NCBI RefSeq assembly: GCF_030296675.1
Contig: NZ_AP027736.1
Location: 1,860,001-1,924,000, forward strand
DNA length: 64,000 bases
Source: Demequina sediminis
GTDB taxonomy: Bacteria; Actinomycetota; Actinomycetes; Actinomycetales; Demequinaceae
Direction of reading: 5' to 3'
The notes beneath the pieces are model-generated. The model searched no databases. It was given only the letters and a program-made list of their open reading frames with translations, and was not told the DNA's origin. Of the stretch, positions 54,560 to 63,094 are shown piece after piece. Each line of letters begins with the position of its first letter. Within the stretch, counting starts at the first letter, position 1. A program made the position numbers and the translations under genes.

Positions 54560-55743
54560 GCGAGCTCAATCCGCAGAGCCGATGCCGACGCCCTCGCCTT
54601 TTCGCGCGCCTGGGCGACGTCCTCCCCGCGCGCAAGCGTCACCGCCACCCTGCGCCGTCCTTCCACACGAGGCTTGCCGAAAAGCCGCACGTCCGTGCCC
54701 GGCTCCGCCACGGCATCGTCCACGCCCGCGAACACCGGCACGCCCGAGCCCTCGGCAAGCACCGCGCACGAGGCCGCCGCGCCGAGCGACAGCACCCCGG
54801 GCACCGGCAGCCCGAGGATCGCGCGCGCGTGCAGCGCGAACTCGCTCAGGTCCTGCGAGACGAGCGTCACGAGGCCCGTGTCGTGGGGGCGCGGCGAGAC
54901 CTCCGAGAACAGCACGCGGTCTCCCGCGACGAAGAGCTCCACCCCGAAGACGCCCCGACCGCCCAGCGCCTCGGTCACCGCCCCCGCGATCCGGCGGGAC
55001 TCGGCGAGCGCCGACTCGGACATCTCCTGCGGCTGCCACGACTCGCGATAGTCACCGTCGACCTGCGTGTGGCCCACGGGCGGCAGGAACGTCACGCCTC
55101 CGGCGTGGCGGACGGTGAGCAGCGTGATCTCGTAGTCGAAGTCGACGAAGCCCTCGACGATCACCCGCGAGCCGCCGGCGCGGCCGCCCTCGACGGCGTA
55201 CGTCCACGCCGCGTCGATGTAGGCAGGCGTGCGCACGACGGACTGCCCCTTGCCCGAGGACGACATCACCGGCTTGACCACGCACGGCGTGCCGAGCTCG
55301 GCGACAGCCGCGGCGAAGTCATCGCGCGTGTCGACGAACCGGTACGGCGAGGTGGGCAGCCCGAGCTCCTCCGCCGCGAGGCGCCGGATGCCCTCGCGGT
55401 CCATCGTGAGGATCGTCGCGCGTGCGGTCGGGATCACGGTCGACAGCCCCGACTCCTCAACCTCCGCGAGCACCTGCGTCGCGATGGCCTCGATCTCGGG
55501 GATGACCAGGTGGGGACGCTCGGCGTCGATCACGGCGCGTAGTGCAACGGGGTCGAGCATGTCGACCACGTGGGCACGATGCGCGACGGACATGGCGGGG
55601 GCGTGCGGATAGCGGTCGACGGCGATCACCTCGACGCCCAGCCGCGCGAGCTCGATCGCCACCTCCTTGCCCAGTTCTCCCGAGCCGAGCAGCACCGCCC
55701 TGGTCGCGGTGGGCGTGAGCGGGGTGCCGAGAGTGACGGTCAT
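54556..55743 (-). CDS. purT: Formate-dependent phosphoribosylglycinamide formyltransferase
   Basis: 395 residues from ATG 55743. PurT uses formate and ATP for step three of purine synthesis, bypassing the folate-dependent PurN. The ATP-grasp pattern fits: [35 protein letters not shown] and [23 protein letters not shown]. PurK is similar, but the SSGKGQS loop and the SPRPHDTG ending favour PurT. It is translationally coupled to the TrmH-type gene and divergent from the DedA gene. Confidence 0.94.
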   Translation of the reverse strand: MTVTLGTPLTPTATRAVLLGSGELGKEVAIELARLGVEVIAVDRYPHAPAMSVAHRAHVVDMLDPVALRAVIDAERPHLVIPEIEAIATQVLAEVEESGLSTVIPTARATILTMDREGIRRLAAEELGLPTSPYRFVDTRDDFAAAVAELGTPCVVKPVMSSSGKGQSVVRTPAYIDAAWTYAVEGGRAGGSRVIVEGFVDFDYEITLLTVRHAGGVTFLPPVGHTQVDGDYRESWQPQEMSESALAESRRIAGAVTEALGGRGVFGVELFVAGDRVLFSEVSPRPHDTGLVTLVSQDLSEFALHARAILGLPVPGVLSLGAAASCAVLAEGSGVPVFAGVDDAVAEPGTDVRLFGKPRVEGRRRVAVTLARGEDVAQAREKARASASALRIELA

Positions 55744-55780
55744 GGGCTCATCCTCGCAGTGCGGACGTACGATTACCGAC

Positions 55781-56521
55781 GTGAACACCGCCGCACTTGC
55801 CGCAAGCCTGCCCACCCTCGGACCCGGGTGGCTCGACCCCGAGACCATGATCGAGTCCTTCATCTCGAGTTTTGGCGGCTGGGCGCTCGCCGCGATCTGC
55901 GTGGTCATCCTCATCGAGACGGGGCTGCTGTTTCCGTTCCTGCCGGGAGACTCGCTGCTGTTCACGGTGGGGCTGTTCATCGGCACGGGCCTCTTGGACG
56001 TGCCGCTGTGGGTCGCGTGCCTCGCGCTGTTCCTCGCGGCCTTCATCGGCGACCAGCTCGGCTACTTCATCGGCCACAAGGCGGGGCCGGCGATCTTCAA
56101 CCGGCCCGACTCGCGGTTCTTCAAGCGCGAGCACATCGACAAGACGCACGCCTTCTTCGAGCGCTACGGGGGAAGGGCGATCGTGCTCGCCCGCTTCGTG
56201 CCGTTCGTGCGCACGTACATCCCCGTGGCGGCCGGCATCGGCCGCATGCACTACGGGCACTTCATCAAGTTCAACGTGATCGGCGCATTCGTCTGGGCCG
56301 TGGGCGTGACGGTGCTCGGCTACTTCCTGGGCAACGTCGCGATCATCCGCGACAACCTCGAGGTCGCCGCGCTGGTGATCGTCTTCGTGTCCGTCCTGCC
56401 GATCGTGATCGAGACGATCAAGCACCGCCGCGAGGCGAGCCGCGCCGTCGAGGCCATCGCGGAGGACATCACCGGCGAGGACGCCGACTCCTCGCCCGCC
56501 GGGCCTCCTCAGCTGCCGTAG
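55781..56521 (+). CDS. DedA-family membrane protein
   Basis: 246 residues from GTG 55781 (an ATG at 55742 would overlap purT and is less likely). The family motifs [11 protein letters not shown] and [18 protein letters not shown], with the conserved Arg in FxRTxxP, are intact. DedA proteins affect lipid-carrier recycling and membrane energetics. There are about five membrane segments and a charged C-terminal tail. It converges on the 56,509 gene with a 13-bp overlap. Confidence 0.92.
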   Translation: MNTAALAASLPTLGPGWLDPETMIESFISSFGGWALAAICVVILIETGLLFPFLPGDSLLFTVGLFIGTGLLDVPLWVACLALFLAAFIGDQLGYFIGHKAGPAIFNRPDSRFFKREHIDKTHAFFERYGGRAIVLARFVPFVRTYIPVAAGIGRMHYGHFIKFNVIGAFVWAVGVTVLGYFLGNVAIIRDNLEVAALVIVFVSVLPIVIETIKHRREASRAVEAIAEDITGEDADSSPAGPPQLP

Positions 56522-57234
56522 TCGGCGAGCACGAACGGCGGGATGAGGCCCACCAACGCCTCGAGCCGGTCAAGCGACGCGTCCAGGGTGGACAAGTCGG
56601 GACGCCCGGTGCGCACCAGCGCGAGCACGGCCCCCTCGATCACGAGGGTCGCTCCCCACCATTCCCTGCGCAACAGCTCCTCGATCACGTGGGGCGCGAG
56701 CACGGCGTGCGCGTACGCGTCGTCGCGCGCGCTGACCCGCCATCGCTGGTTGAACGCGTGCGACTCGGTGTCGACGTCGCCCCAGCCGAGCCCGGTGAGG
56801 AGCCGCTGCAGGCCGTCGTCGGGAGACAGGCGCAGCACGGGCAGCGCCCTCGCGAGCGGGATCCACACCACCTGGTGGTCCGTGCGGGTCGTGGTGCGGC
56901 GGCCCTTCGAGTCGCGCGAGTGATCGATCACCACGTAGCGAAAGGCCTGGAAAGGCCGGCCCTCGCGAGAGCCGGTGATGATCTCGCGAGCCTCGCGCTC
57001 GTCCCCGCCACCGAAGGGCCTGGTGGTGAGCCGCTCGGCAAGAGAGTCGTCCCGCGGGGTATAGACCCACCCGCGCGAGTCGACCAGCGCGCGCACGCGC
57101 GCGAGCCGTTCCTGCTCCGCGCGGTAGTAGCGCACCGCGCCGGCGACGACCACTGCCGCCGCGATCGCCACCAGCGCGATCATGACCGCGGAGGTGACCC
57201 CGTTCGAGGCATCGACCGTGAAGCCCGGCCCCAC
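56509..57234 (-). CDS. Membrane protein of the LemA neighbourhood (DUF3137-like)
   Basis: 241 residues with one N-terminal membrane segment (AVMIALVAIAAAVVVAGAV) and a cytoplasmic-looking domain. The core VDTESHAFNQRWRVSARDDAYAHAVLAPHVIEELL is shared with the gene at 57,854, on the other side of lemA, so the two are paralogues. The general form resembles the DUF3137 group found next to LemA in other bacteria; that name is tentative. GTG 57234 starts 2 bp after the lemA stop. Confidence 0.75.
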   Translation of the reverse strand: MGPGFTVDASNGVTSAVMIALVAIAAAVVVAGAVRYYRAEQERLARVRALVDSRGWVYTPRDDSLAERLTTRPFGGGDEREAREIITGSREGRPFQAFRYVVIDHSRDSKGRRTTTRTDHQVVWIPLARALPVLRLSPDDGLQRLLTGLGWGDVDTESHAFNQRWRVSARDDAYAHAVLAPHVIEELLRREWWGATLVIEGAVLALVRTGRPDLSTLDASLDRLEALVGLIPPFVLADYGS

Positions 57235-57236
57235 GG

Positions 57237-57797
57237 CTAGAACTGAACGTTGGGCGCCTGGCGCGCTGCGTCCTCGGTCTCGAAGTACTCCTCGCGAGCG
57301 AAGCCGAACATGTTCGCGATGATCACCGTCGGGAAGGTCTCGATGCGCGTGTTGAGCGTGCGCACGTTCGCGTTGTAGAAGCGTCGGCCCGCCGCCACGC
57401 GGTCCTCGGTGTTGGTGAGCTCCTGCTGGAGCTGCATGAAGTTCTGGTTGGCCTTGAGGTCCGGGTACGCCTCGGCGACCGCGAAGAGCCTGCCCAGCGC
57501 CTGGGTGAGGATGTTCTCCTGGGCGGCCTGCTCGGCGGGCGAGGAGCCCGGAGCGGCCGCGATCGTGCGCGCCTGGGTGACGGCCTCGAGCGTCTCGCGC
57601 TCGTGCTTCGCGTAACCCTTGACGGTCTCGACCAGGTTGGGAATGAGGTCGTGCCTGCGCTGCAGCTCGACATCGATCTGGCGCCACGCCTCCTGCACGA
57701 GGTTGCGCAGCGTGACCAGCCCGTTGTAGGCGGCGACGGCCCACAGCGCCACGATCACAAGAATCACCGCGAGCGCGATGAAGAACCACTCCAGCAT
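57237..57797 (-). CDS. lemA: LemA-family membrane protein
   Basis: 186 residues. One N-terminal membrane helix (FFIALAVILVIVALWAV) is followed by the family core YNGLVTLRNLVQEAWRQIDVELQRRHDLIPNLVETVKGY, seen here in successive pieces, and FPTVIIANMFGF near the end. LemA proteins have a short N-terminus outside and a helical domain inside. Function is unknown. It lies between two paralogous DUF3137-like genes on the same strand. Confidence 0.95.
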   Translation of the reverse strand: MLEWFFIALAVILVIVALWAVAAYNGLVTLRNLVQEAWRQIDVELQRRHDLIPNLVETVKGYAKHERETLEAVTQARTIAAAPGSSPAEQAAQENILTQALGRLFAVAEAYPDLKANQNFMQLQQELTNTEDRVAAGRRFYNANVRTLNTRIETFPTVIIANMFGFAREEYFETEDAARQAPNVQF

Positions 57798-57853
57798 GTG
57801 TCTCTCCTGACGTCTCTCGCGACTCTAGCGAGGAACGTCCGCGCGCGGCACCC

Positions 57854-58771
57854 TCACGCGCCAGACGAGGGGTTTTCCTCGGGATCGCGCCACGGGTTGA
57901 GTGGCTCGTCCTCCGCGCCGATGCCGGTGTACCGGCGAGAGGTCAGGGCGCCTGGGGTGGTGGCCCAGTCCGGGCCCGTGAGCGGGGCGTCCGGCTCGCG
58001 CATCGCGTGGCCCTGTTCCTCGTAGCGGCGCAGCACGTGGGCCGGGATGCGGCGCGCGACGCCCACCACGACGTCGAGCCGCTTGGCGAGCGTGTCGACG
58101 GCCTCGCGGCCCGGCCCCCACACCATCACCGCGCCTCCATCGATGCGGATCGACCTGCCGTGCGCGTCCCACGCGAGGAGCCGCTCGATCATCCGCGGGT
58201 CGATCACGTCGTGGCCGTACTTACGGTCGCGGGCGATCACGCGCCAGCGGGCGTTGAACTCATGAGACTCGACCTCGATGTCAATGCCGCCGAGGGCCTG
58301 GGCGACGTGATGGGCGAGGTTCTCGGGGACGATGTCGAGGCGCGGCAGCGCGACCGGCAGCTCCGCGAGCGTCACGTGGAAGGACTGCACGACCGCGCTC
58401 TCACCCTGACGCGTGGTCTCGACCACGTGGGTGAAGGCGGCGCACCGCAGCCCGGCATAGGTGCCGCGCAGCACGTCTTCTTGGCGCACCGAGTCACCCA
58501 CCAGGTCGAACGGCATGCCGGTGAAGCGCGTCGAGTACGCGGCCGTGCGCGGCACGTGCTCCCAGCCGTGCGCCCGCGCGAACTTCTCGGCCTGGTCGCG
58601 GTGCGTGTACGCGGAGTACGCCTCCCACCCGCCGAGCACCACGAACGCGACCCCCGCGATGATGACCGCGGGGACCGCCGGCAGGGCGCCCGAGACGAGG
58701 GCGATAGCCACCATGCTCGCCAGCACGCCGGTGCCCACCCTCATCGACATCAGCGTGCGCATGGGGCTCAC
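57854..58771 (-). CDS. Membrane protein of the LemA neighbourhood, paralogue of 56,509
   Basis: 305 residues with two N-terminal membrane segments (VLASMVAIALVSGALPAV and VIIAGVAFVVLGGWEAY) and a soluble domain. IEVESHEFNARWRVIARDRKYGHDVIDPRMIERLL corresponds to the core of the 56,509 protein. The N-terminal half of the domain (VPRTAAYSTRFTGMPFDLVGD) parallels YTPRDDSLAERL in the paralogue. GTG 58771 or ATG 58762 is the start. The C-terminal ~40 residues are an acidic, Pro-rich tail. Confidence 0.75.
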   Translation of the reverse strand: MSPMRTLMSMRVGTGVLASMVAIALVSGALPAVPAVIIAGVAFVVLGGWEAYSAYTHRDQAEKFARAHGWEHVPRTAAYSTRFTGMPFDLVGDSVRQEDVLRGTYAGLRCAAFTHVVETTRQGESAVVQSFHVTLAELPVALPRLDIVPENLAHHVAQALGGIDIEVESHEFNARWRVIARDRKYGHDVIDPRMIERLLAWDAHGRSIRIDGGAVMVWGPGREAVDTLAKRLDVVVGVARRIPAHVLRRYEEQGHAMREPDAPLTGPDWATTPGALTSRRYTGIGAEDEPLNPWRDPEENPSSGA

Positions 58772-58817
58772 CCTAGCGGGCGGCGCCGGGCGCCAGCAGG
58801 TGCGCCCGGCATCGTTC

Positions 58818-59399
58818 CTACTGGAGGCCCAGGTCCTCGAGGCCGTAGAGCGCGAGATAGGGAAGGCCCGCCTCCTCGATGACCTCGCGCGCTCCGGTCG
58901 CGCGGTCGACGATCACGGCCACGGCGACCACCTCCGCACCCGCCTCGCGGAGCGCCTCGACCGCCGTCAGCACCGAGCCGCCCGTGGTCGAGGTGTCCTC
59001 GACGGCGACGACGCGCCGGCCGGCGACGTCGGGTCCCTCGATGCGGCGCTGCAGTCCGTGCGCCTTCGACTCCTTGCGCACCACGAAGGCGTCGAGGTCG
59101 AGGCCGCGCGATGCGGCGGCGTGCAGCAGCGCGGTCGCGACGGGATCCGCGCCCAGCGTGAGCCCGCCCACGGCGTCGATGTCGGCGGGGCCGTACCCGG
59201 CCTCCTCGAGAGCGTCGAGCAGGACGTGCCCCACGAGCGGGGCCGCGCGGTGGTGCAGCGTGATGCGCCGCAGGTCCACGTAGTAGTCGGCCTCGCGGCC
59301 CGACGCGAGGGTGATGCGGCCGCGCACGACGGCCAGCTCCGTGATGAGGTCGCGCAGCTGCTCGCGCGGCGTTCCCGTGAGGGCGATTCCGGTGGTCAT
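58818..59399 (-). CDS. pyrE: Orotate phosphoribosyltransferase
   Basis: 193 residues. It converts orotate and PRPP to OMP in pyrimidine synthesis. The PRPP loop VVAVEDTSTTGGSVL is exact for the family. SGREADYYVDLRRITL and FVVRKESKAHGLQRRIEG, with catalytic lysine and histidine, complete the active site. It is alone on this strand between the SDR gene and the LemA group. Confidence 0.95.
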   Translation of the reverse strand: MTTGIALTGTPREQLRDLITELAVVRGRITLASGREADYYVDLRRITLHHRAAPLVGHVLLDALEEAGYGPADIDAVGGLTLGADPVATALLHAAASRGLDLDAFVVRKESKAHGLQRRIEGPDVAGRRVVAVEDTSTTGGSVLTAVEALREAGAEVVAVAVIVDRATGAREVIEEAGLPYLALYGLEDLGLQ

Positions 59400-59445
59400 G
59401 GCGCCCAGACTAGTGGCGTCGGTCGCGCGGACGGTGAGCGGCGGC

Positions 59446-60210
59446 TCAGTCCCGCTGCTGGCTGCGGCGCCCCCGCGTGAGGCGACCGGGAAGGACGCCG
59501 AGCAGCGCTCCCGCGACCGCGTACCGTGCCGAGGGGGTCACGACGGTCTGGCCGCGGCGCACCGCGGCGAGCGCGGCGGTCACGACCTGCTCGGGGTCGA
59601 GCCACGCGGCGTCGGGGAACTCGTCGCGCATGTGCCGCAGCGAGGCCGCGTCGTGAAAGCGCGTCCGCACCAGGCCGGGGAGCACCGCGGTGGCGGTCAC
59701 TCCCGTGCCCGCGAGTTGGCCCGCGAGCGCCTGCGTGAACTCGACGGCCCACCGCTTGTGGGCGGCATACGTGCTGTTCGACAGGTGTGCCGCGATCGAT
59801 GCGACGTTGACCACGGCGCCGTGGCCGCGCGCGATCATGCCGGGCAGCACGGCGTGCGTGAGGCGCAGCGGCGCGGTCACGTGGACGTCGAGCAGGGCGC
59901 GCTCCTGGTCCCACGTCGAGGCGGTGAAGGGGGCGCCGATGCCGTGCCCGGCGTTGTTGACGAGCAGGCTGACCGGGCGGTCCGTCGCGGACAGCCGGGC
60001 GGCCACCGCCTCGCGGCCGTCGTCGGTCGACAGGTCCGCCGCCATGACCTCGGCGGATCTCCCCGTCGCGGATCGCACGAGGTGGGCGACCTCGCTGAGC
60101 CGGTCGCGCGAACGGGCGACCAACACCACGTCGTGGCCGGCGGTGGCGAGCTGCCACGCGAACTCCTCGCCCAGTCCGGCGGATGCTCCAGTGACGAGTG
60201 CGATGGCCAT
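59446..60210 (-). CDS. Short-chain dehydrogenase/reductase
   Basis: 254 residues. A Rossmann start TGASAGLGEEFA binds the cofactor. NNAGHGIG, the catalytic Ser in NVASIAAHLSNS and the YxxxK in YAAHKRWAVEF are all present. The Arg-rich loop after strand two (VARSRDRL) suggests NADP(H). The C-terminus carries a weakly hydrophobic stretch, as in the DltE/YqjQ-like reductases. Substrate unknown. Confidence 0.88.
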   Translation of the reverse strand: MAIALVTGASAGLGEEFAWQLATAGHDVVLVARSRDRLSEVAHLVRSATGRSAEVMAADLSTDDGREAVAARLSATDRPVSLLVNNAGHGIGAPFTASTWDQERALLDVHVTAPLRLTHAVLPGMIARGHGAVVNVASIAAHLSNSTYAAHKRWAVEFTQALAGQLAGTGVTATAVLPGLVRTRFHDAASLRHMRDEFPDAAWLDPEQVVTAALAAVRRGQTVVTPSARYAVAGALLGVLPGRLTRGRRSQQRD

Positions 60211-60214
60211 GGCT

Positions 60215-60249
60215 CCAACCTACCGGCGGCGCGCGCGCCGGTAGGTTGG
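60215..60249. repeat. Inverted repeat between divergent SDR and xthA genes
   Basis: Arms ccaacctaccggcg (60215-60228) and cgccggtaggttgg (60236-60249) are perfect over 14 bp with a 7-base gcgcgcg centre. The repeat fills almost the whole 43-bp gap and reaches both start regions. It could be an operator for both genes or a structure in both leaders. Confidence 0.75.
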
Positions 60250-60253
60250 CTCC

Positions 60254-61045
60254 ATGCGCCTCGCCACCTGGAACGTGAACTCCATCCGCGCGCGAGTCGA
60301 CCGCGTGGTCGACTGGCTCGAGCGGTCCGAGACGGACGTGCTCGCGATGCAAGAGATCAAGTGCAAGCCCGAGCAGTTTCCGCGCGAGGCCTTCGAGGCC
60401 TCCGGCTACGAGCTCGCGATCCACGGTCTCAACCAATGGAACGGCGTCGCGATCGCGTCGAGGGTCGGTCTCGCCGACGTCGAGAGCGCGTTCCCCGCTC
60501 AGCCGGGCTTCGACAAGGCCGGCGTCGATCCCATCGTCGAGGCGCGCGCCCTGGGCGCCACATGCGGCGGCGTGCGGGTGTGGAGCCTGTACGTCCCCAA
60601 CGGGCGCGGCCTCGCGGATCCCCACTACACGTACAAGCTCGACTTCCTCGCGCGGCTGCGCGACGCGGCCTCCACGTGGGCCGACTCCCCCACCGCCCTC
60701 GTGGGCGACTTCAACGTCGCGCCGCTACCCACCGACATCTGGTCGGAGGAGGACTCCGAGGCCGTCACTCACGTGACGCCCGAGGCCCGCGCGGCCTTCC
60801 ACGCGTTCGAGGACGCCGGCTACGTTGAGCTCTCGCGCCGCTTCCTGCCCGCGGAGCGCACGTACACCTTCTGGGACTACAAGCAGCTGCGCTTCCCCAA
60901 GGGCGAGGGGATGCGGATCGACTTCGTCTACGCCTCCGCGCCGCTGGCCGCTCGCGCGACGGCCGGCAGCATCGTGCGCGACGAGCGCAAGGGCAAGGGC
61001 GCGTCCGACCACGTGCCCGTCGTCATCGACTTCGCGGACGCGTGA
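60254..61045 (+). CDS. xthA: Exodeoxyribonuclease III (AP endonuclease)
   Basis: 263 residues. ATWNVNSIRARVDRV, VLAMQEIKC (metal-binding Glu), VPNGRGL, VGDFNVAP and SDHVPVVIDF are the standard EEP motifs in order. It cuts DNA at abasic sites and trims 3' ends in base-excision repair. It is divergent from the SDR gene, and its stop overlaps the next gene by 4 bp. Confidence 0.95.
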   Translation: MRLATWNVNSIRARVDRVVDWLERSETDVLAMQEIKCKPEQFPREAFEASGYELAIHGLNQWNGVAIASRVGLADVESAFPAQPGFDKAGVDPIVEARALGATCGGVRVWSLYVPNGRGLADPHYTYKLDFLARLRDAASTWADSPTALVGDFNVAPLPTDIWSEEDSEAVTHVTPEARAAFHAFEDAGYVELSRRFLPAERTYTFWDYKQLRFPKGEGMRIDFVYASAPLAARATAGSIVRDERKGKGASDHVPVVIDFADA

Positions 61046-61695
61046 GCATGAGCGACGACTTCGCACCCCCGCCCGCCCTCGGGACGGCCCCCGTGCGCCC
61101 GACCCGATCGGCGGAGGCCGCCGCCCCGGCATCGGCGCTCCTCGACGGTGGGGCACCCGCGCGCCCACGCAAGCGGAGCCGGCGCGGAGTGGTGCTCGCA
61201 TGGATGCTCGGCGGCGCGACCGCGCTCGCGATCGCGGGTGGGGTGGTTGCCGACGTCGTGCTCGAGGCAGGCGCGCGGTCGATCGAGCCGGTGCAGCGCG
61301 GGGCGACGGGCGCGGTGTCGGGCATGGCGGTGGTCGAGGGCCTGTGCCTCGAGGATGTGCCGGGTGACGGCGCCACGGTGGGCGAGGTCATGGCCGTGCC
61401 GTGCGCCGAGCCGCACCGTGCCGAGACCATTGCCGCGCTGACGTTCACCGAGCCCGAGTGGATCGGAGCCGGGACCATCGCGACGCGCTCGCAGGAGTTC
61501 TGCGCCGGTCGGGTCGCGTTGCTGCGCGAGGAGGCGGACGATGCCGCGGCGGGCGTGGTCGACGGCCTCGCGTGGCGCGTGTGGGCGCCGTCGCGTGAGA
61601 CGTGGGAGGCGGGCGATCGCACTGCCGTGTGCGTGGTCACCTCCGCGCAGGCGTGGACCGGGTCCTTCGAGGCCGGGACCGCGTCACCGGAGTGA
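61042..61695 (+). CDS. Membrane-anchored Septum_form-family protein
   Basis: 217 residues (GTG 61042 overlapping the xthA stop, or ATG 61048). A Pro/Ala-rich cytoplasmic head and a basic patch (RPRKRSRRG) precede one membrane segment (VVLAWMLGGATALAIAGGVV). The outer domain has the family pattern: EGLCLEDV, VPCAEPHRAETIAAL, EFCAGRVAL and AVCVVTS, with four cysteines likely in two disulfides. It resembles the lipoprotein at 44,400. Role unknown. Confidence 0.78.
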   Translation: MSMSDDFAPPPALGTAPVRPTRSAEAAAPASALLDGGAPARPRKRSRRGVVLAWMLGGATALAIAGGVVADVVLEAGARSIEPVQRGATGAVSGMAVVEGLCLEDVPGDGATVGEVMAVPCAEPHRAETIAALTFTEPEWIGAGTIATRSQEFCAGRVALLREEADDAAAGVVDGLAWRVWAPSRETWEAGDRTAVCVVTSAQAWTGSFEAGTASPE

Positions 61696-61726
61696 GCGCG
61701 GCGCCCCCTGGTGACGCAGCGGGCTG

Positions 61727-62233
61727 TTAGCCCAGCAGGCGCCCGCGTGCGGAGATCGCGGCAAGCACCGCGGGCTCGCCCTGCTCGGTGAGCCACTGCA
61801 GGAGGCTCGCGGGTGACGACGGGTTCGCGGCGATCGCGGTGCGCAGCTCGGGGTGTCCATACGCGAGCTCGGACAGCTCGGAGGGCGTCGCATAGGGGCT
61901 CGACGCGAGGAGTCGCTCCGCGCCCGGACCCTGCGCGCCGAACGGCGCGGGCGCGACCGGGAACTCGACGGCCGGTCGTGCAGGCACGCTCGCGGCGGGA
62001 GCCTGCCGCGCACCCCGCGGCTCGCTCACGGCAGCGCGAATCAGCACGGCGCCCACCGCAAGCGGCAGCACCGGCAGCGCCAGCACCACGGGCGGGACGG
62101 TGACGTCGACCACGTACTCGGCGACGAGTGCAAAGCCCACGAAGGCCACGGCGCCGGCGAGGAACACGATCCTCGAGCCTGGCGTCAGGGCCACGCGGGG
62201 GTGAAGAGAGGTGATGACGACGAGTGCGAGCAA
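61727..62233 (-). CDS. Membrane protein with a variant-leucine-rich-repeat-like C-terminus
   Basis: Up to 168 residues. One or two N-terminal membrane segments (VFLAGAVAFVGFALVAEYVV, VVLALPVLPLAVGAVLI) lead to a Pro/Ala-rich linker. The C-terminal ~60 residues (SPYATPSELSELAYGHPELRT, then AIAANPSSPASLLQWL) resemble the variant LRR helical repeats found in actinobacterial proteins. The start is unclear: TTG 62233 or GTG 62194. The 210 bp between this gene and 62,444 hold nothing else I can support. Confidence 0.65.
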   Translation of the reverse strand: MLALVVITSLHPRVALTPGSRIVFLAGAVAFVGFALVAEYVVDVTVPPVVLALPVLPLAVGAVLIRAAVSEPRGARQAPAASVPARPAVEFPVAPAPFGAQGPGAERLLASSPYATPSELSELAYGHPELRTAIAANPSSPASLLQWLTEQGEPAVLAAISARGRLLG

Positions 62234-62443
62234 CCCCCGGTGACGACGAGTGCCACTGACTCACTCGACCAGCCCACCACTCGAACCCCTCTCCACCTCC
62301 CGCGTGTACCTCACGAAGAAACTCCCACCGGCGCGCACCCCGCTCAAGCCCCCATTTATGGGGGCACCACCTCGAATACGCCTTCATCCAGGGATGACGA
62401 CCGAGAATCGACTAGGATTCGGTCTCGTAGAAGGGGGTGAACC

Positions 62444-63094
62444 GTGGCCGCAGCGTCCGCACGCCGGGTCATCGCTTTGGTCGAGGACCACGCGCTGATC
62501 TCCTTGGGCTTCCGGGACCTGGTCGAGGGGACGCCCGATCTCGATCTCGCGGGACTCGTCGAGACCGTCGATGCGCTGCCCGGCCTGGGCCGCACCCTCG
62601 ATCTCGTGGTGCTCGACCTGCGTCTCGCGGACGGGTCGACACCCGAGTCCAACATCGCCGCGATACACGCGCTGGGCGCGCACGTGCTCATCTACACCGG
62701 AGGCGAGGACCGGCGCCTCATCCAGTCGGCCGCGCGGGCCGGGGCGCTGGGCCTCATTCGGAAATCCTCCGAACCCGACGTCCTTCTCGACGCGATTCGC
62801 ACGGCTGCCGCGGGCCAGGAGGTGTTCGGCACCGACTGGGCCGCCGCGATCGACTCCGACGACTCGATCGCGGACGCCAGGCTCAGCGCGCGCGAACGCG
62901 AGATCCTGTCGCTGTACGCCTCGGGCCTCACCGCCTCTTCGGTCGCGCGTCACCTGGGAGTGTCGCGCGAGACGGTGGCCGACTACGTGAGCAGGATCCG
63001 CCGCAAGTACGCCGACGCGGGCCGCCCCGCACAGTCTCGCGTCGACCTGTACAAGCGTGCCCTCGAGGACGGTCTTCTCGAGGGACCTCAGTGA
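62444..63094 (+). CDS. LuxR/NarL-type response regulator
   Basis: 216 residues. The receiver domain has VIALVEDHALISLGF (acidic pair ED), the phosphorylatable Asp in LVVLDLRLADGS and the Lys in LIRKSSEPDVL. Its C-terminal helix-turn-helix is LSAREREILSLYASGLTASSVARHLGVS, then TVADYVSRIRRKY, as in LuxR DNA-binding domains. GTG 62444 has AAGGGGGTG upstream. The stop overlaps the histidine-kinase start, so the two form a pair. Confidence 0.92.
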   Translation: MAAASARRVIALVEDHALISLGFRDLVEGTPDLDLAGLVETVDALPGLGRTLDLVVLDLRLADGSTPESNIAAIHALGAHVLIYTGGEDRRLIQSAARAGALGLIRKSSEPDVLLDAIRTAAAGQEVFGTDWAAAIDSDDSIADARLSAREREILSLYASGLTASSVARHLGVSRETVADYVSRIRRKYADAGRPAQSRVDLYKRALEDGLLEGPQ

